Below are positions 40,155-48,806 of a DNA stretch of 50,308 nucleotides, one piece after another. Source of the stretch: Gemmatimonas sp. Lineage in GTDB: Bacteria; Gemmatimonadota; Gemmatimonadetes; Gemmatimonadales; Gemmatimonadaceae. Location of the stretch: NCBI GenBank assembly GCA_013822425.1, contig PNKL01000019.1:1-50308 (forward strand), read 5' to 3'. Below the pieces are notes generated by a model. It did not search any database, was not told the origin of the DNA, and saw only the letters and a list, made by a program, of their open reading frames with translations. The translations under genes and the position numbers were made by a program. Positions within the stretch are counted from its first letter, which is position 1. Every line of letters starts with the position of its first letter.

Positions 40155-40160
40155 ACGGTA
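40155..40160 (-). promoter_or_regulatory. -10 box, leaderless start of the prepilin gene
   Basis: TACCGT on the minus strand, followed by exactly 6 nt (ATTGTC) and ATG 40148. Confidence 0.6.
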
Positions 40161-40196
40161 GCGCGGTGACCCGCTGGCTGTCCGGATGGAGCCTTT

Positions 40197-40220
40197 AGCC
40201 GAGAACCGGGGTTCTCGGCT
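40197..40220. repeat. Perfect 11-bp inverted repeat upstream of the prepilin promoter
   Basis: AGCCGAGAACC at 40197-40207 and its exact complement at 40210-40220 with a 2-nt centre. It lies about 37 bp upstream of the prepilin -10 box, a fitting place for a regulator. The T-run is on the wrong side for a terminator of either gene. Confidence 0.65.
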
Positions 40221-40608
40221 CCCGGGGAAGAGGGGACGGGTGCATGCGCGCGTGCTGAGCCGCGCACGACCGGTGGCCGCCAACCCGTACGTGCGGGCAA
40301 TCTCGCTCGGCGCCATCGCTGCCAGCCGCGTCGAATCATGGGTTTGCTGGCTGAGACCGGATGGGGGATATGGAAGAGCCAGCCGCGCTGCCACCTGATC
40401 CTCGGCGGCCTGGAACAACTGCGGGCGAAGTCGCGGGAGCAGGTCGTGGAACCTTGAGGGGAGTGGCATCGAGACCGCGCCTAAGCAAACCACGGGTGGC
40501 AGGGCACGAGAACTATGTCGCCTGACCGTCGAATGCCGCGTCCGCGAGGACAGCAGTGTCGGAGGGGCCTCGTGCCGGCCCCCTCCTCCGCCCGGCCCGC
40601 CAGCCCCC

Positions 40609-40638
40609 TACCCTGCTGGCTAGGATCCTTCTAGCCAG
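40609..40638 (+). promoter_or_regulatory. -10 box and leader hairpin of the giant PKD gene
   Basis: TACCCT at 40609-40614 is followed at once by a perfect 8-bp hairpin (CTGGCTAG 40616-40623, CTAGCCAG 40631-40638) around GGATCC. ATG 40646 is 8 nt further on without a Shine-Dalgarno sequence. Confidence 0.45.
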
Positions 40639-40645
40639 GCACTCC

Positions 40646-43600
40646 ATGGTGAACTTCGCCGGTTGGCGCGTGCGGCCTATCGTCGCGCTCGCCCTTCTTT
40701 CGCTGGGGCTGACCGCCCCCACGTTCGCGCGCGCGCAGAGTTCGTCGTCGGCGCCGCTCGATACCGTGAAGGTCACGACCTACAAGTTCAAGACGAAGGT
40801 CGGGCAGGTGCGCGGCGACACGCTCGTGTCCGCCGGCGGATCGGGCGTGAGTCTTCCGCCCGCTCCGTGCACCTACACGGGCGCGCCCGTCGGCCTGGCG
40901 GCCGCGAATGCCGCGTGTCAGCCGTGCTCGGCGTACCTCTTCGAGGGAGGGGCCGGCAACTGGGCGGGATCGCCGGCGCCAAGCGGAGCCTCGTGCATGC
41001 CTTGCGCGCGCCCGGGGCTAGGGTCGTACGTCTCGACCGGAGCGACGTGCAACACACCGCGTCCGTTGGTCGCGGTGCTGTCGGCACCGGGAAGTGGCAA
41101 CACCGGAACGGCTGTCAGCGGAGTGACAGCCTGCTCGAGCTACTCGGGCACGTACGCGTATGCCATCGAAACGTGGGCGATCGACTGGGGGGATGGCAGT
41201 GGCTCGTGGTCCACCACCGGATCGTGCTCGGCCGCGCCGGCACACCTCTACAGCACCGTCGGCACCTACACGATCACGGCGACGGTGACGAACACGAAGG
41301 GCGACCTTGCGGGGACGACGACGGGAACGATCACGATCACCCCCCCGCCCTGTCCGTACACCGGGGCCGGTGCGATCTACATCACCGACCCGGCCTGCAC
41401 CCCGTGCAGCAGCCTGTACACCGAGGGCAGCGCGACGCTCTGGAGTCAGCACGCCTCCTGCACGGCGTGCGCGCGCCCTGGCTTGGGCAGCTACTGGAGT
41501 GGTGGTGCGACGTGCACGCTCAAGCGGAACCTGTATGCGGCGATTGCCGCGCCGGACTCGCTCATCACGGGCACGACGCTCTCGGGGCTGTCGGGTGCCG
41601 GCTCGACCAAGGACGCGAGCGCGTACGCGATTGCGGAATGGGCGTGGGCGTTCCCCAGCGGCAACCCCGCGACGCTGACGCGGACGGATGGCACCGTGCC
41701 ATCGCCGCCGGCATGGACGGTGGCCGGGACCTACAGTATCTCGCTCACCGTCTCCAACGGCGCCCTCGACAATCCGGGCACGGCCAGCAAGTCCGTCAAG
41801 GTCGTGGCACCGTGCAGCTACACCGGAGCGCCGGGCACGTTGTTCAGCACGGCAGCCACGTGTCTGCCATGCTCCACTGCCTACACCGAAGGAAGTGCGA
41901 CACTCTGGCGGAGCGATGCGAGCTGCTCGGCCTGCACCCGACCGGGGCTCGGCGCCTACTGGTCTGGCGGCGCGAATTGTGCGACGACGCGCGCGTTGAC
42001 GGCCGTGATCACCATGCCGGATTCGATCGTGGTGGGCACGTCGCCCACCGGGCTGTCCGGTACGTCGTCGAGCGGCGCGGCGGGCGCGTTCCCGATCAGT
42101 CAGTGGGCGTGGACCTTCCCGTCGGGCTCGCCGGCGTCACTCACGCGCGCAGACGGCACGGTGCCATCGCTCCCGACGTGGAGTGCGGCGGGGACGTACT
42201 CCGTCAGCCTCACCGTCTCGAACGGCGGGTTGGACAATCCGGGCACGGCGGCGAAAAACCTGAAGGTGGTGGCCGCGTGCGCACTGACGGAGTCACCGGC
42301 GGGCACGTTCAGTACCGCTGCCGCCTGCGTGCCCTGCCCGCGCAGTGGGCTTGGCGGGTACATCGCGAGCGGCGCGACATGCACCACGAAGCGCACGCTG
42401 AATGCCGTGATCTCCGGCGCTGATTCTGTGGTGGTAGCCCAACCGCTCACCATCAGTGGGACCAGTTCGAGTGCGGGTACCTACGCGTATCCGATCACGC
42501 AGTGGGCCTGGACGTTCCCCAGCGGCACCCCGGGGACGCTGAGCAATGCCACCGGGACGCCGTCGATCTCACCTGCCTGGGGGACGGCGGGTACGTACGC
42601 GGTGAACCTCACGGTGTCGAACGGCGGTCTCGACAACAACGGTACCGCCTCGAAGTCGATCAAGGTCGTGACGGCGTGTTCGTATACGGAAGCGCCGGGG
42701 ACACTGTTCTCGTCGGCGTCGAACTGCACGCCGTGCGGCCGCCCGGGGCTCGGTGCGTACTGGAGCGGCGGCGGCACCTGCGCCATGCCGCGGACGCTGA
42801 ACGCCGTGATCATTGCGCCAGACTCCTCGCTGACCGGCACCGCGTTGTCGCCGTTGAGTGGCGCTACGTCGACGTCGGGTACCTACGCGTATCCGATCAG
42901 CACATGGACGTGGACCTTCCCGAGTGGCAGTCCGGGTGCTGGCACATACCCCTCAGGTACGGTGAGTGCGCCGCCGATGTGGGTAACGCCGGGGACGTAC
43001 ACCGTGACGCTCGTCGTGTCGAATGGCGCGGACAACGCCGGCACTGCGACGAAAGCCGTGAAGTTCGTCGTGCCCTGCACGCTCACGGAGGTTCCTGCGG
43101 GCACGTTCAGCTCGAGCAGTAGTTGCAGCGCGTGCACGCGGCCCGGGCTCGGTGCCTACTGGTCAGGGGGAACGACCTGCACGACGAAGCGGACCTTGAA
43201 CGCCGTCGCGACGATGCCGGACTCGATCGTCGTGGGTACGGCGCTCGGCGCGAGCGGGACCGGCTCCTCCTCCGGCACGTACGCGTATCCGATCACGCAG
43301 TGGGCATGGACCTTCCCGAGCGGAAGCCCGGCGTCGCTCACGAACCCGACTGGGACGCCGAGCGCACAGCCGACCTGGGTGACGCCTGGCACGTACCTGG
43401 TGTCCGTCACGGTCTCGAACGGCGGCCTCGACAACGCCGGCACGACCACGAAGAATGTGAAGGTGGTCGCTGCGTGTGCCCTCCTTGAGGCACCGGCGGC
43501 GACGTTCAGCACGGCGACGCTGTGCACGCCCTGCACGCGACCGGGCCTCGGGGGCTACGTCGCCTCAGGCGCGACGTGCACCACGAAGCGCACGCTGAAC

Positions 43601-46348
43601 GCGGTCATCACCGCACCGGACTCGGTGCTGACGGCCAGCGCGCTCGGCGTGACCGGAACGAGTTCATCCGCTGGCACGTACGCCTACGCGATCGCGAACT
43701 GGGCGTGGTCATTCCCAAGCGGTACGCCGGCCTCCTTGAGCAATGCGACCGGTTCACCCTCGAGCCAACCGACGTGGACCGCTCCCGGCACCTACACGAT
43801 CAGTCTCACCGTGTCCAACGGCGGGCTCGACAACAACGGGACCGCGTCGAAATCAATCAACGTTGTCACGCCGTGCTCGCTTGCCGAGTCTCCCGCCGGG
43901 ACGTTCAGTACCTCGAGCGCGTGCGTGCCGTGCACCCGACCCGGGCTCGGCGCGTATATCGCGTCGGGCACGACGTGCACGACGAAACGCACGCTCAACG
44001 CGGTGATCACCGCGCCGGATTCGGTCTTGACGGGCTCGGCATTGGGAGCGAGTGGAGTGAGTTCCTCGTCGGGTACCTACGCGTACCCGATCTCGACGTG
44101 GACGTGGACTTTCCCAAGTGGCACGCCTGGCTCGCTCGGCAATGCAAGCGGCACGCCCACCAGTCAGCCCACCTGGGCGACCGCGGGGACGTACGCCGTG
44201 TCGCTTGCCGTGTCGAACGGTGGCCTCGACAACGCGGGAACGGCCAGCCAGTCCATCAAGGTGGTGGCGCCGTGCGCACTCACCGAGGCGCCTGTCGGAA
44301 CGTTCAGCACCGCGGCGACGTGCACCCCGTGCACACGGCCGGGCTTGGGTGCGTACATCGCGTCGGGTACGACCTGCAGCACCACGCGCACGCTGAACGC
44401 GGTGATTACCGCGCCAGATTCGGTGCTGACGAACACGGCGTTGGGCGTAAGTGGAACGAGTTCGTCATCGGGCACCTACGCCTATGCCATCTCGACGTGG
44501 GCGTGGACCTTTCCGAGCGGCACGCCTGGCTCGCTCAGCAATCCGAGCGGGACGCCCACGACGCAGCCCACCTGGGCGACCGCCGGAACGTACGCCGTGT
44601 CGCTCACGGTGTCGAACGGCGGGCTCGACAACAACGGCCTGGCGACGAAGAACGTGAAAGTGGTGGGGCCGTGCAGCCTTGCCGAAGCTCCGGCGGGGAC
44701 GTTTTCGACGGCAGCGACGTGTGTGGCGTGTGCGCGCCCGGGCCTCGGCGGCTATATCGCAAGCGGGGCGACGTGCTCGGCCGGACGCAACCTCTACGCG
44801 GCGATCACGGCGTCCGATTCGGTGGTGGCGGGGCAGCCGCTGGCGATCGACGGGTCGTCGTCATACGCGGGCACGTATGCCTATCCGATCACGAACTGGG
44901 CGTGGACCTTTCCAAGTGGGTCACCCAGTTCGGGTTCGTACGGCTCGAGTGCCGTCTCGAGTCCACCGACTTGGACATCGGCCGGCTTCTACACGACAAC
45001 GCTCACGGTGTCGAACGGCGTGGACGTGTCGGGCTCGACGTCGAAGAGCATCAAGGTGGTCGCGAAGTGCGCCTTGGCTGAGGCGCCCGCCACCATGTTC
45101 AGTACCAGCAGCAGTTGCACGCCGTGTTCACGTCCGGGCCTTGCCGGCTATCTCGCGTCGGGCGCGACGTGCGCTGCCAAGCGCAACCTTAATGCGGTGC
45201 TGGCGGTTGCGGACTCCGTGCTGGTGGGCACCTCGACGCCGGTGAGCGGCTCCTCGTCCTATCCTGCCACGTACGGGTATGCGATTACATCGTACGCGTT
45301 CAGCGTGTCGGGCGCGGTGAACACAACGGGCCAGACGGGCGCGGCCTCTTCGATGAGTGTGTCTCCATACTGGGCCAGTGCGGGCACCTACGCGGTCTCG
45401 CTGACGGTGTCGAATGGCGGTCTCGACAATCCGGGCGCAACGTCGCGCAACGTGAAGGTCGTAAACCCGTGCGGCTATGACTATGCGCCCGCAGGACTGT
45501 TCTCGACGAACAGCGCGTGCACGCCATGCGGGTACACGTATTCCGGAAACCTGTGGGACGGATCGGTCTACTGTTCGCCCTGCTCCTATTCTGGCGCTCC
45601 TGGCGGGATGGGGTCTAACGATCCGTCGTGCTCGGCATGTCCGTACAACGGATCACTGTGGTCTGGTTCGGCGTCCTGCGTGCCCCCTCCGCCGTGTACG
45701 CTCTCTGGCGCGCCCGGTGGCATGCTTGCCAGCGATCCGGGGTGCACCGGATGCCCGTACAACCCGCCCGGGGGCAGCGTTTGGTCCGGGGCAGGTTCGT
45801 GCGTGCCGCCTGCGCCATGCACCCTGAGTGGTGCGCCGGCTGGGATGCTGGCGTCCGATCCCGGTTGCACGGGTTGCCCGTACTCACCGCCTGGCGGTGG
45901 CGTGTGGTCGGGCTCGGGTTCCTGCACGCCGCCACCGGTATGCGGGTTGGCTGATGCTCCGGGCGGCATGCTCGCGAGTGATCCGAGCTGCACTGCCTGT
46001 CCCTACTCGCCGCCTGGCGCGGGCACGTGGACCGGCTCCGGGGCGTGTGTTCCTCCACCGCCGCCACCACCACCGTGCCCGTACAATGCGAGCGTACCAA
46101 TCGACGACCCGACGTGCATCACGGCGTCCGTCGAATACACCATTACGGCTGAGGTCCTGACGTGGCAAAACTCGATCTGGTCACCCGGCGGCACCTTTCA
46201 GACGTGGAATATTTCTTTCCACAGCAAGACCACCAGATATGACGGATACGGAAACGTCATAGAGGTGTATGAGGGTGATGCCGCGTGCGGGAAGACGGTG
46301 ATGTGGAGTGGCGCGATTTGGGGGAGCTGTCCCTTTCCGGTCTCGTGA
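40646..46348 (+). CDS. Giant exported PKD-repeat, Cys-rich protein (about 1900 residues)
   Basis: A very large surface or secreted protein. A signal peptide (VALALLSLGLTAPTFARAQS) is followed by 11 PKD-like beta-sandwich repeats, each around a WAWTFPSG-type core and GTY.VSLTVSNGG strand, alternating with a three-Cys linker of the form C.PC.RPGLG.Y...G..C. There are roughly 75 Cys in all, nearly all in the linkers and the tail. From about 45590 on, four to five short C-x2-C/GGMLASDP repeats lead to a Pro run. The last 90 residues (YTITAEVLTWQNSIW...GKTVMWSGAIWG) are a separate, Cys-poor domain with visibly lower GC. The repeats are about 400 bp each and very alike, so slippage is possible. Likely an adhesin or filament needing disulfide formation; function inferred. 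Confidence 0.8.
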   Translation: MVNFAGWRVRPIVALALLSLGLTAPTFARAQSSSSAPLDTVKVTTYKFKTKVGQVRGDTLVSAGGSGVSLPPAPCTYTGAPVGLAAANAACQPCSAYLFEGGAGNWAGSPAPSGASCMPCARPGLGSYVSTGATCNTPRPLVAVLSAPGSGNTGTAVSGVTACSSYSGTYAYAIETWAIDWGDGSGSWSTTGSCSAAPAHLYSTVGTYTITATVTNTKGDLAGTTTGTITITPPPCPYTGAGAIYITDPACTPCSSLYTEGSATLWSQHASCTACARPGLGSYWSGGATCTLKRNLYAAIAAPDSLITGTTLSGLSGAGSTKDASAYAIAEWAWAFPSGNPATLTRTDGTVPSPPAWTVAGTYSISLTVSNGALDNPGTASKSVKVVAPCSYTGAPGTLFSTAATCLPCSTAYTEGSATLWRSDASCSACTRPGLGAYWSGGANCATTRALTAVITMPDSIVVGTSPTGLSGTSSSGAAGAFPISQWAWTFPSGSPASLTRADGTVPSLPTWSAAGTYSVSLTVSNGGLDNPGTAAKNLKVVAACALTESPAGTFSTAAACVPCPRSGLGGYIASGATCTTKRTLNAVISGADSVVVAQPLTISGTSSSAGTYAYPITQWAWTFPSGTPGTLSNATGTPSISPAWGTAGTYAVNLTVSNGGLDNNGTASKSIKVVTACSYTEAPGTLFSSASNCTPCGRPGLGAYWSGGGTCAMPRTLNAVIIAPDSSLTGTALSPLSGATSTSGTYAYPISTWTWTFPSGSPGAGTYPSGTVSAPPMWVTPGTYTVTLVVSNGADNAGTATKAVKFVVPCTLTEVPAGTFSSSSSCSACTRPGLGAYWSGGTTCTTKRTLNAVATMPDSIVVGTALGASGTGSSSGTYAYPITQWAWTFPSGSPASLTNPTGTPSAQPTWVTPGTYLVSVTVSNGGLDNAGTTTKNVKVVAACALLEAPAATFSTATLCTPCTRPGLGGYVASGATCTTKRTLNAVITAPDSVLTASALGVTGTSSSAGTYAYAIANWAWSFPSGTPASLSNATGSPSSQPTWTAPGTYTISLTVSNGGLDNNGTASKSINVVTPCSLAESPAGTFSTSSACVPCTRPGLGAYIASGTTCTTKRTLNAVITAPDSVLTGSALGASGVSSSSGTYAYPISTWTWTFPSGTPGSLGNASGTPTSQPTWATAGTYAVSLAVSNGGLDNAGTASQSIKVVAPCALTEAPVGTFSTAATCTPCTRPGLGAYIASGTTCSTTRTLNAVITAPDSVLTNTALGVSGTSSSSGTYAYAISTWAWTFPSGTPGSLSNPSGTPTTQPTWATAGTYAVSLTVSNGGLDNNGLATKNVKVVGPCSLAEAPAGTFSTAATCVACARPGLGGYIASGATCSAGRNLYAAITASDSVVAGQPLAIDGSSSYAGTYAYPITNWAWTFPSGSPSSGSYGSSAVSSPPTWTSAGFYTTTLTVSNGVDVSGSTSKSIKVVAKCALAEAPATMFSTSSSCTPCSRPGLAGYLASGATCAAKRNLNAVLAVADSVLVGTSTPVSGSSSYPATYGYAITSYAFSVSGAVNTTGQTGAASSMSVSPYWASAGTYAVSLTVSNGGLDNPGATSRNVKVVNPCGYDYAPAGLFSTNSACTPCGYTYSGNLWDGSVYCSPCSYSGAPGGMGSNDPSCSACPYNGSLWSGSASCVPPPPCTLSGAPGGMLASDPGCTGCPYNPPGGSVWSGAGSCVPPAPCTLSGAPAGMLASDPGCTGCPYSPPGGGVWSGSGSCTPPPVCGLADAPGGMLASDPSCTACPYSPPGAGTWTGSGACVPPPPPPPPCPYNASVPIDDPTCITASVEYTITAEVLTWQNSIWSPGGTFQTWNISFHSKTTRYDGYGNVIEVYEGDAACGKTVMWSGAIWGSCPFPVS

Positions 46349-46355
46349 GCGCCGT

Positions 46356-46928
46356 CTAACCCTCGCCGCCCACGCACGTACCAGGCCCGGCGTTCAATGG
46401 CGGAGCCACCGTCACGACACGGCCCACGCTCATCCCATCCCGGTAGAGTGCGGTCACCCGCGTCTCACCGGCACGCTTGTAGTGCGCCGTATACACGTCA
46501 CCGCCCGAGACGATGCGCGTGAAGCTGATGACGGTCGTATCCGAGGACGTCCACTCGAGGTTGCCATTCGGGATCGCCACCGTATCCCCCGCGACCAACA
46601 CACCGGCGACCTGGAACGGGAGAAAGACCTTCGTTACGCACGGGAGGTACGACTTCACCAGGGTGTAGGTACCAGTCAGCGGCGTCACGACCCACTTGAG
46701 CGTGCTGCTGCCGGCCGCATAGCCCTTGGCGCCGAGGAACAGCGTGGTCACCACGGGGCGGAAGTCGACCGGCGGAGCGGGCACGCAGGCCGGATCGCTG
46801 GCCAGCAACGCAGGGTTCGAGGCGCACTTCTCGGGCGGTGTGATGCCCGTCGGTGACGAACCCTGCGCTCCGCACGCCACGGTCAGCACTACCAGCGCGC
46901 CCAACATCATCAGTCGCATCGGTTGCAC
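46356..46928 (-). CDS. Predicted lipoprotein
   Basis: A 190-residue product with a lipoprotein signal (MLGALVVLTVACGAQ, lipobox TVAC). The mature domain is beta-rich and Ig-like in style (SSTLKWVVTPLTGTYTLVKSYLPCV; GNLEWTSSDTTVISFTRIVSGG; ETRVTALYRDGMSVGRVVTV), resembling the Big_2 type. I chose GTG 46928 with AGGAG 5 nt upstream; ATG 46919 also works. A TATAGA/TAGATT box lies at 46970-46977. It converges on the giant gene, with 7 nt between the stops, and may be its partner. Confidence 0.7.
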   Translation of the reverse strand: MQPMRLMMLGALVVLTVACGAQGSSPTGITPPEKCASNPALLASDPACVPAPPVDFRPVVTTLFLGAKGYAAGSSTLKWVVTPLTGTYTLVKSYLPCVTKVFLPFQVAGVLVAGDTVAIPNGNLEWTSSDTTVISFTRIVSGGDVYTAHYKRAGETRVTALYRDGMSVGRVVTVAPPLNAGPGTCVGGEG

Positions 46929-47150
46929 ATGGTCTCCTGGTCTCGGGCACTCTGCGCGAGCGCCACTGGAATCTATATTGGCAGCGGTCGCCCCCAGAAG
47001 GACAACGGACTGCCCTGAACGCCGGACTTTGAGAGACTCCGGGCGTCTTCACGCGCACCAGCGATGGTTGCACTCGCGTCCTGCGTGAAGTCACCGCAGG
47101 CCAATGAGGCCGATCGCACCTCTCGCCCACGGCCGAGGTGGCGGAGTGTG
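46929..47150. other. Intergenic region between two lipoprotein genes
   Basis: 222 bp holding the promoter of the lipoprotein gene at 46928. I see no gene or clear repeat. Confidence 0.5.
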
Positions 47151-47675
47151 TCAGGGAACGCTCGACGCCGGGGTGCGGAACCGAGCCGGGATCGAGTCGG
47201 TCGCGACGCTGAGCACACTGCGCAGCGCGGAGCGGGCACTGTCGGCTAGTGCTCGCATCTCGGCGGTGTACGCGGTGGTGATGAGGGTGCGACATGGAGG
47301 AGTAGATGCCAGGAGCCCAGCCTCCACCATCGTTCCCCGACCGGTCATCGGAACGGTGATGCGGAATCCCGTACGGTACCAGATGGGCGTCTTGGGGTCG
47401 CAGCCCCACGTCGCGGGCGCGAGTCGCTGTGTGGTCTCCGCGACATAAAGCCACTGCGACTTGTTCGGAAAGCGACGGAATCGAATCCCGGTGATCTCAA
47501 CCGAGATCGGAGGCGTCGGGGCCGAATCGCGTTGAACGGGTCCCGAGACGCGGACTGCCATTGGCCACCAAGCCACTAGCGCCGGCGTCGTTGCGCGCGT
47601 GGCCACGGATGATCCCGTCGACGCACAGCCAGCCAGCAGTACCGCAAATACAGTCGCTCGCCGCATGGTCTCCAT
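47151..47675 (-). CDS. Predicted lipoprotein, paralogue of 48198
   Basis: A 174-residue product with a lipoprotein signal (VFAVLLAGCAS, lipobox LAGC). The middle reads VEITGIRFRRFPNKSQWLYVAETTQRLAPATWGC and later EAGLLASTPPCRTLITTAYTAEMRALADSA. The same order of motifs (RR...WLYLADTTRWL...GDC...S.PLC...AY..AMR...DSA) is found in the gene at 48198, so the two are paralogues. A TATCCT box lies at 47697-47702 on the minus strand. Confidence 0.7.
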   Translation of the reverse strand: METMRRATVFAVLLAGCASTGSSVATRATTPALVAWWPMAVRVSGPVQRDSAPTPPISVEITGIRFRRFPNKSQWLYVAETTQRLAPATWGCDPKTPIWYRTGFRITVPMTGRGTMVEAGLLASTPPCRTLITTAYTAEMRALADSARSALRSVLSVATDSIPARFRTPASSVP

Positions 47676-47696
47676 CTCAGGTTAGCGTTATGTGTT

Positions 47697-47702
47697 AGGA
47701 TA
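47697..47702 (-). promoter_or_regulatory. -10 box of the lipoprotein gene at 47675
   Basis: TATCCT on the minus strand; transcript start near 47690 and a 15-nt leader. A second box, TAACCT, lies 3 nt before the ATG. Confidence 0.4.
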
Positions 47703-47814
47703 GGGTGGCTGCAATCCGGATGACGTTCTGTAGACCCCGCCGAGACTGTCCGAAGAATGAGACACGCCCTTGTTGATCACGCCGCTTTCGGGGCCGTCTG
47801 GGGCAAGTTCCGGC

Positions 47815-47833
47815 AAACCCCTACAGGGGTTTT
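47815..47833. terminator. Bidirectional intrinsic terminator
   Basis: AAACCCC at 47815-47821 and GGGGTTT at 47826-47832 form a stem flanked by A and T runs on both sides. It separates two divergent promoters, so what it terminates is not clear. Confidence 0.6.
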
Positions 47834-47878
47834 AGTCCGTCGTTACATGGCGTCATAGCTCTTGGCTGTTTTGCGCGC

Positions 47879-47884
47879 TATACT
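47879..47884 (+). promoter_or_regulatory. -10 box upstream of 47911
   Basis: TATACT, the closest match to the general bacterial -10 consensus in the window, in a locally A+T-richer stretch. Confidence 0.4.
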
Positions 47885-47910
47885 CGGATCAGACCTCACG
47901 GGGTGATCGT

Positions 47911-48123
47911 ATGGCGACCGATGTGCGTTGGGTGGCTGAATCGGAGAGACGGCGAAGGGACGGAGGATCGGATCTGGCAGAATCTCCGCCGACTGATCTC
48001 TCGCCATCATTCCGTGAGGTGGCGGCCATTGAAGGCACCAATCGGCAGGTCGCGTTCGCGCGTTTCAGACGCCTGCAAATCGCCCTGCGCGTCTTGGCCG
48101 CCCAGCCGAAGTCGGGCAAGTAG
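47911..48123 (+). CDS. Small basic protein of unknown function
   Basis: A 70-residue frame with ATG 27 nt after a TATACT box. The first half is charged and polar, the second (EVAAIEGTNRQVAFARFRRLQIALRVLAAQP) could fold as two helices. No Shine-Dalgarno and no family recognised; real or not is uncertain. Confidence 0.4.
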   Translation: MATDVRWVAESERRRRDGGSDLAESPPTDLSPSFREVAAIEGTNRQVAFARFRRLQIALRVLAAQPKSGK

Positions 48124-48197
48124 CCTCCAGTCGCGACGATCGGCCACCGGCGCGTCTCGCATGCTATGCTGTCCATGGACCCTCTGAGGTGGACTTC

Positions 48198-48806
48198 ATG
48201 GACAAGCGGAAAATGGTACTGATCGGCACGCTGATGGTGGCGCTCGGTGTGGCGCTGATCGCATGGGCCGAGACGGTGGACGCGCAGGAGTCGAGGGCCG
48301 CGGTCCCCGCGAGTCCGGTGACTGCCACGAGCGGCCCGATGCTGACCAGCTGGTACAGCCTCGTCTCCCGGGAGTTTGCGACCGGGGTGCTTACGGATTC
48401 CGGAACCTCGCCGCCGGAGACGGTCATCGTCAACGGCACGACGCTGCGTCGACACGCCGGGCTCACAGCCACCGAGTGGCTCTATCTCGCCGACACGACG
48501 CGCTGGCTGAGTACCACGGCATTTGGGGATTGCCGCAATGCGGAGGCCACCGGACTTCGGCAGGCCGTCTTCCTCGAGTTGCCGACGTCCACACGCCCGG
48601 CGACGTTGCGGGCGGCCGTGATCGGTTCGGCTCCGCTCTGCGCACGCCAGCAGCGGGCGTATGAGATGGCCATGCGAACGGTGCTGGACAGCGCAGCCGT
48701 GTCGCTCGCGGCGTTCGTGCCGCTGACGCCGCTCCGATCGGTCGCCCTGCCGGCCGTTCGCGATGGACGGGCCGATCTTCCTCCGGTTGGTATGGCAAAG
48801 CCGTGA
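48198..48806 (+). CDS. Exported protein, paralogue of 47151
   Basis: A 202-residue product with an N-terminal hydrophobic segment (MVLIGTLMVALGVALIAWAETVDAQ) that acts as a signal peptide or anchor; there is no lipobox. The motif order RRHAGLTATEWLYLADTTRWL, FGDCRN, IGSAPLCARQQRAYEMAMRTVLDSA parallels the lipoprotein at 47151. GAGGTGG precedes ATG 48198. The stop overlaps the next gene (GTGA). Function unknown. Confidence 0.65.
   Translation: MDKRKMVLIGTLMVALGVALIAWAETVDAQESRAAVPASPVTATSGPMLTSWYSLVSREFATGVLTDSGTSPPETVIVNGTTLRRHAGLTATEWLYLADTTRWLSTTAFGDCRNAEATGLRQAVFLELPTSTRPATLRAAVIGSAPLCARQQRAYEMAMRTVLDSAAVSLAAFVPLTPLRSVALPAVRDGRADLPPVGMAKP

Larger units (their letters stand above)
40149..40645. 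other. Intergenic region between prepilin and giant PKD gene
   Basis: About 500 bp with no convincing gene. It contains an 11-bp inverted repeat (40197-40220), a GC-rich near-perfect stem (GGAGGGGCC 40561-40569 with GGCCCCCTCC 40577-40586) and an 8-bp hairpin (40616-40638) that follows a TACCCT box. It probably holds divergent, regulated promoters for the prepilin and the giant exported protein. Confidence 0.5.

Noticed and set aside
40186-40398. 70-codon frame in the prepilin/giant-gene interval
   Set aside because: It starts within the region of the 11-bp palindrome, lacks any ribosome signal and has no recognisable features.
40663-45081. Long open frames in the other plus frames of the giant gene
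   Set aside because: They are by-products of the repetitive, GC-rich PKD sequence; only the frame from 40646 has a signal peptide and domain structure.
41300-45450. Tandem DNA repeats as a possible CRISPR array
   Set aside because: The repeat unit is about 400 bp and is coding; there are no short repeats with unique spacers and no cas genes.
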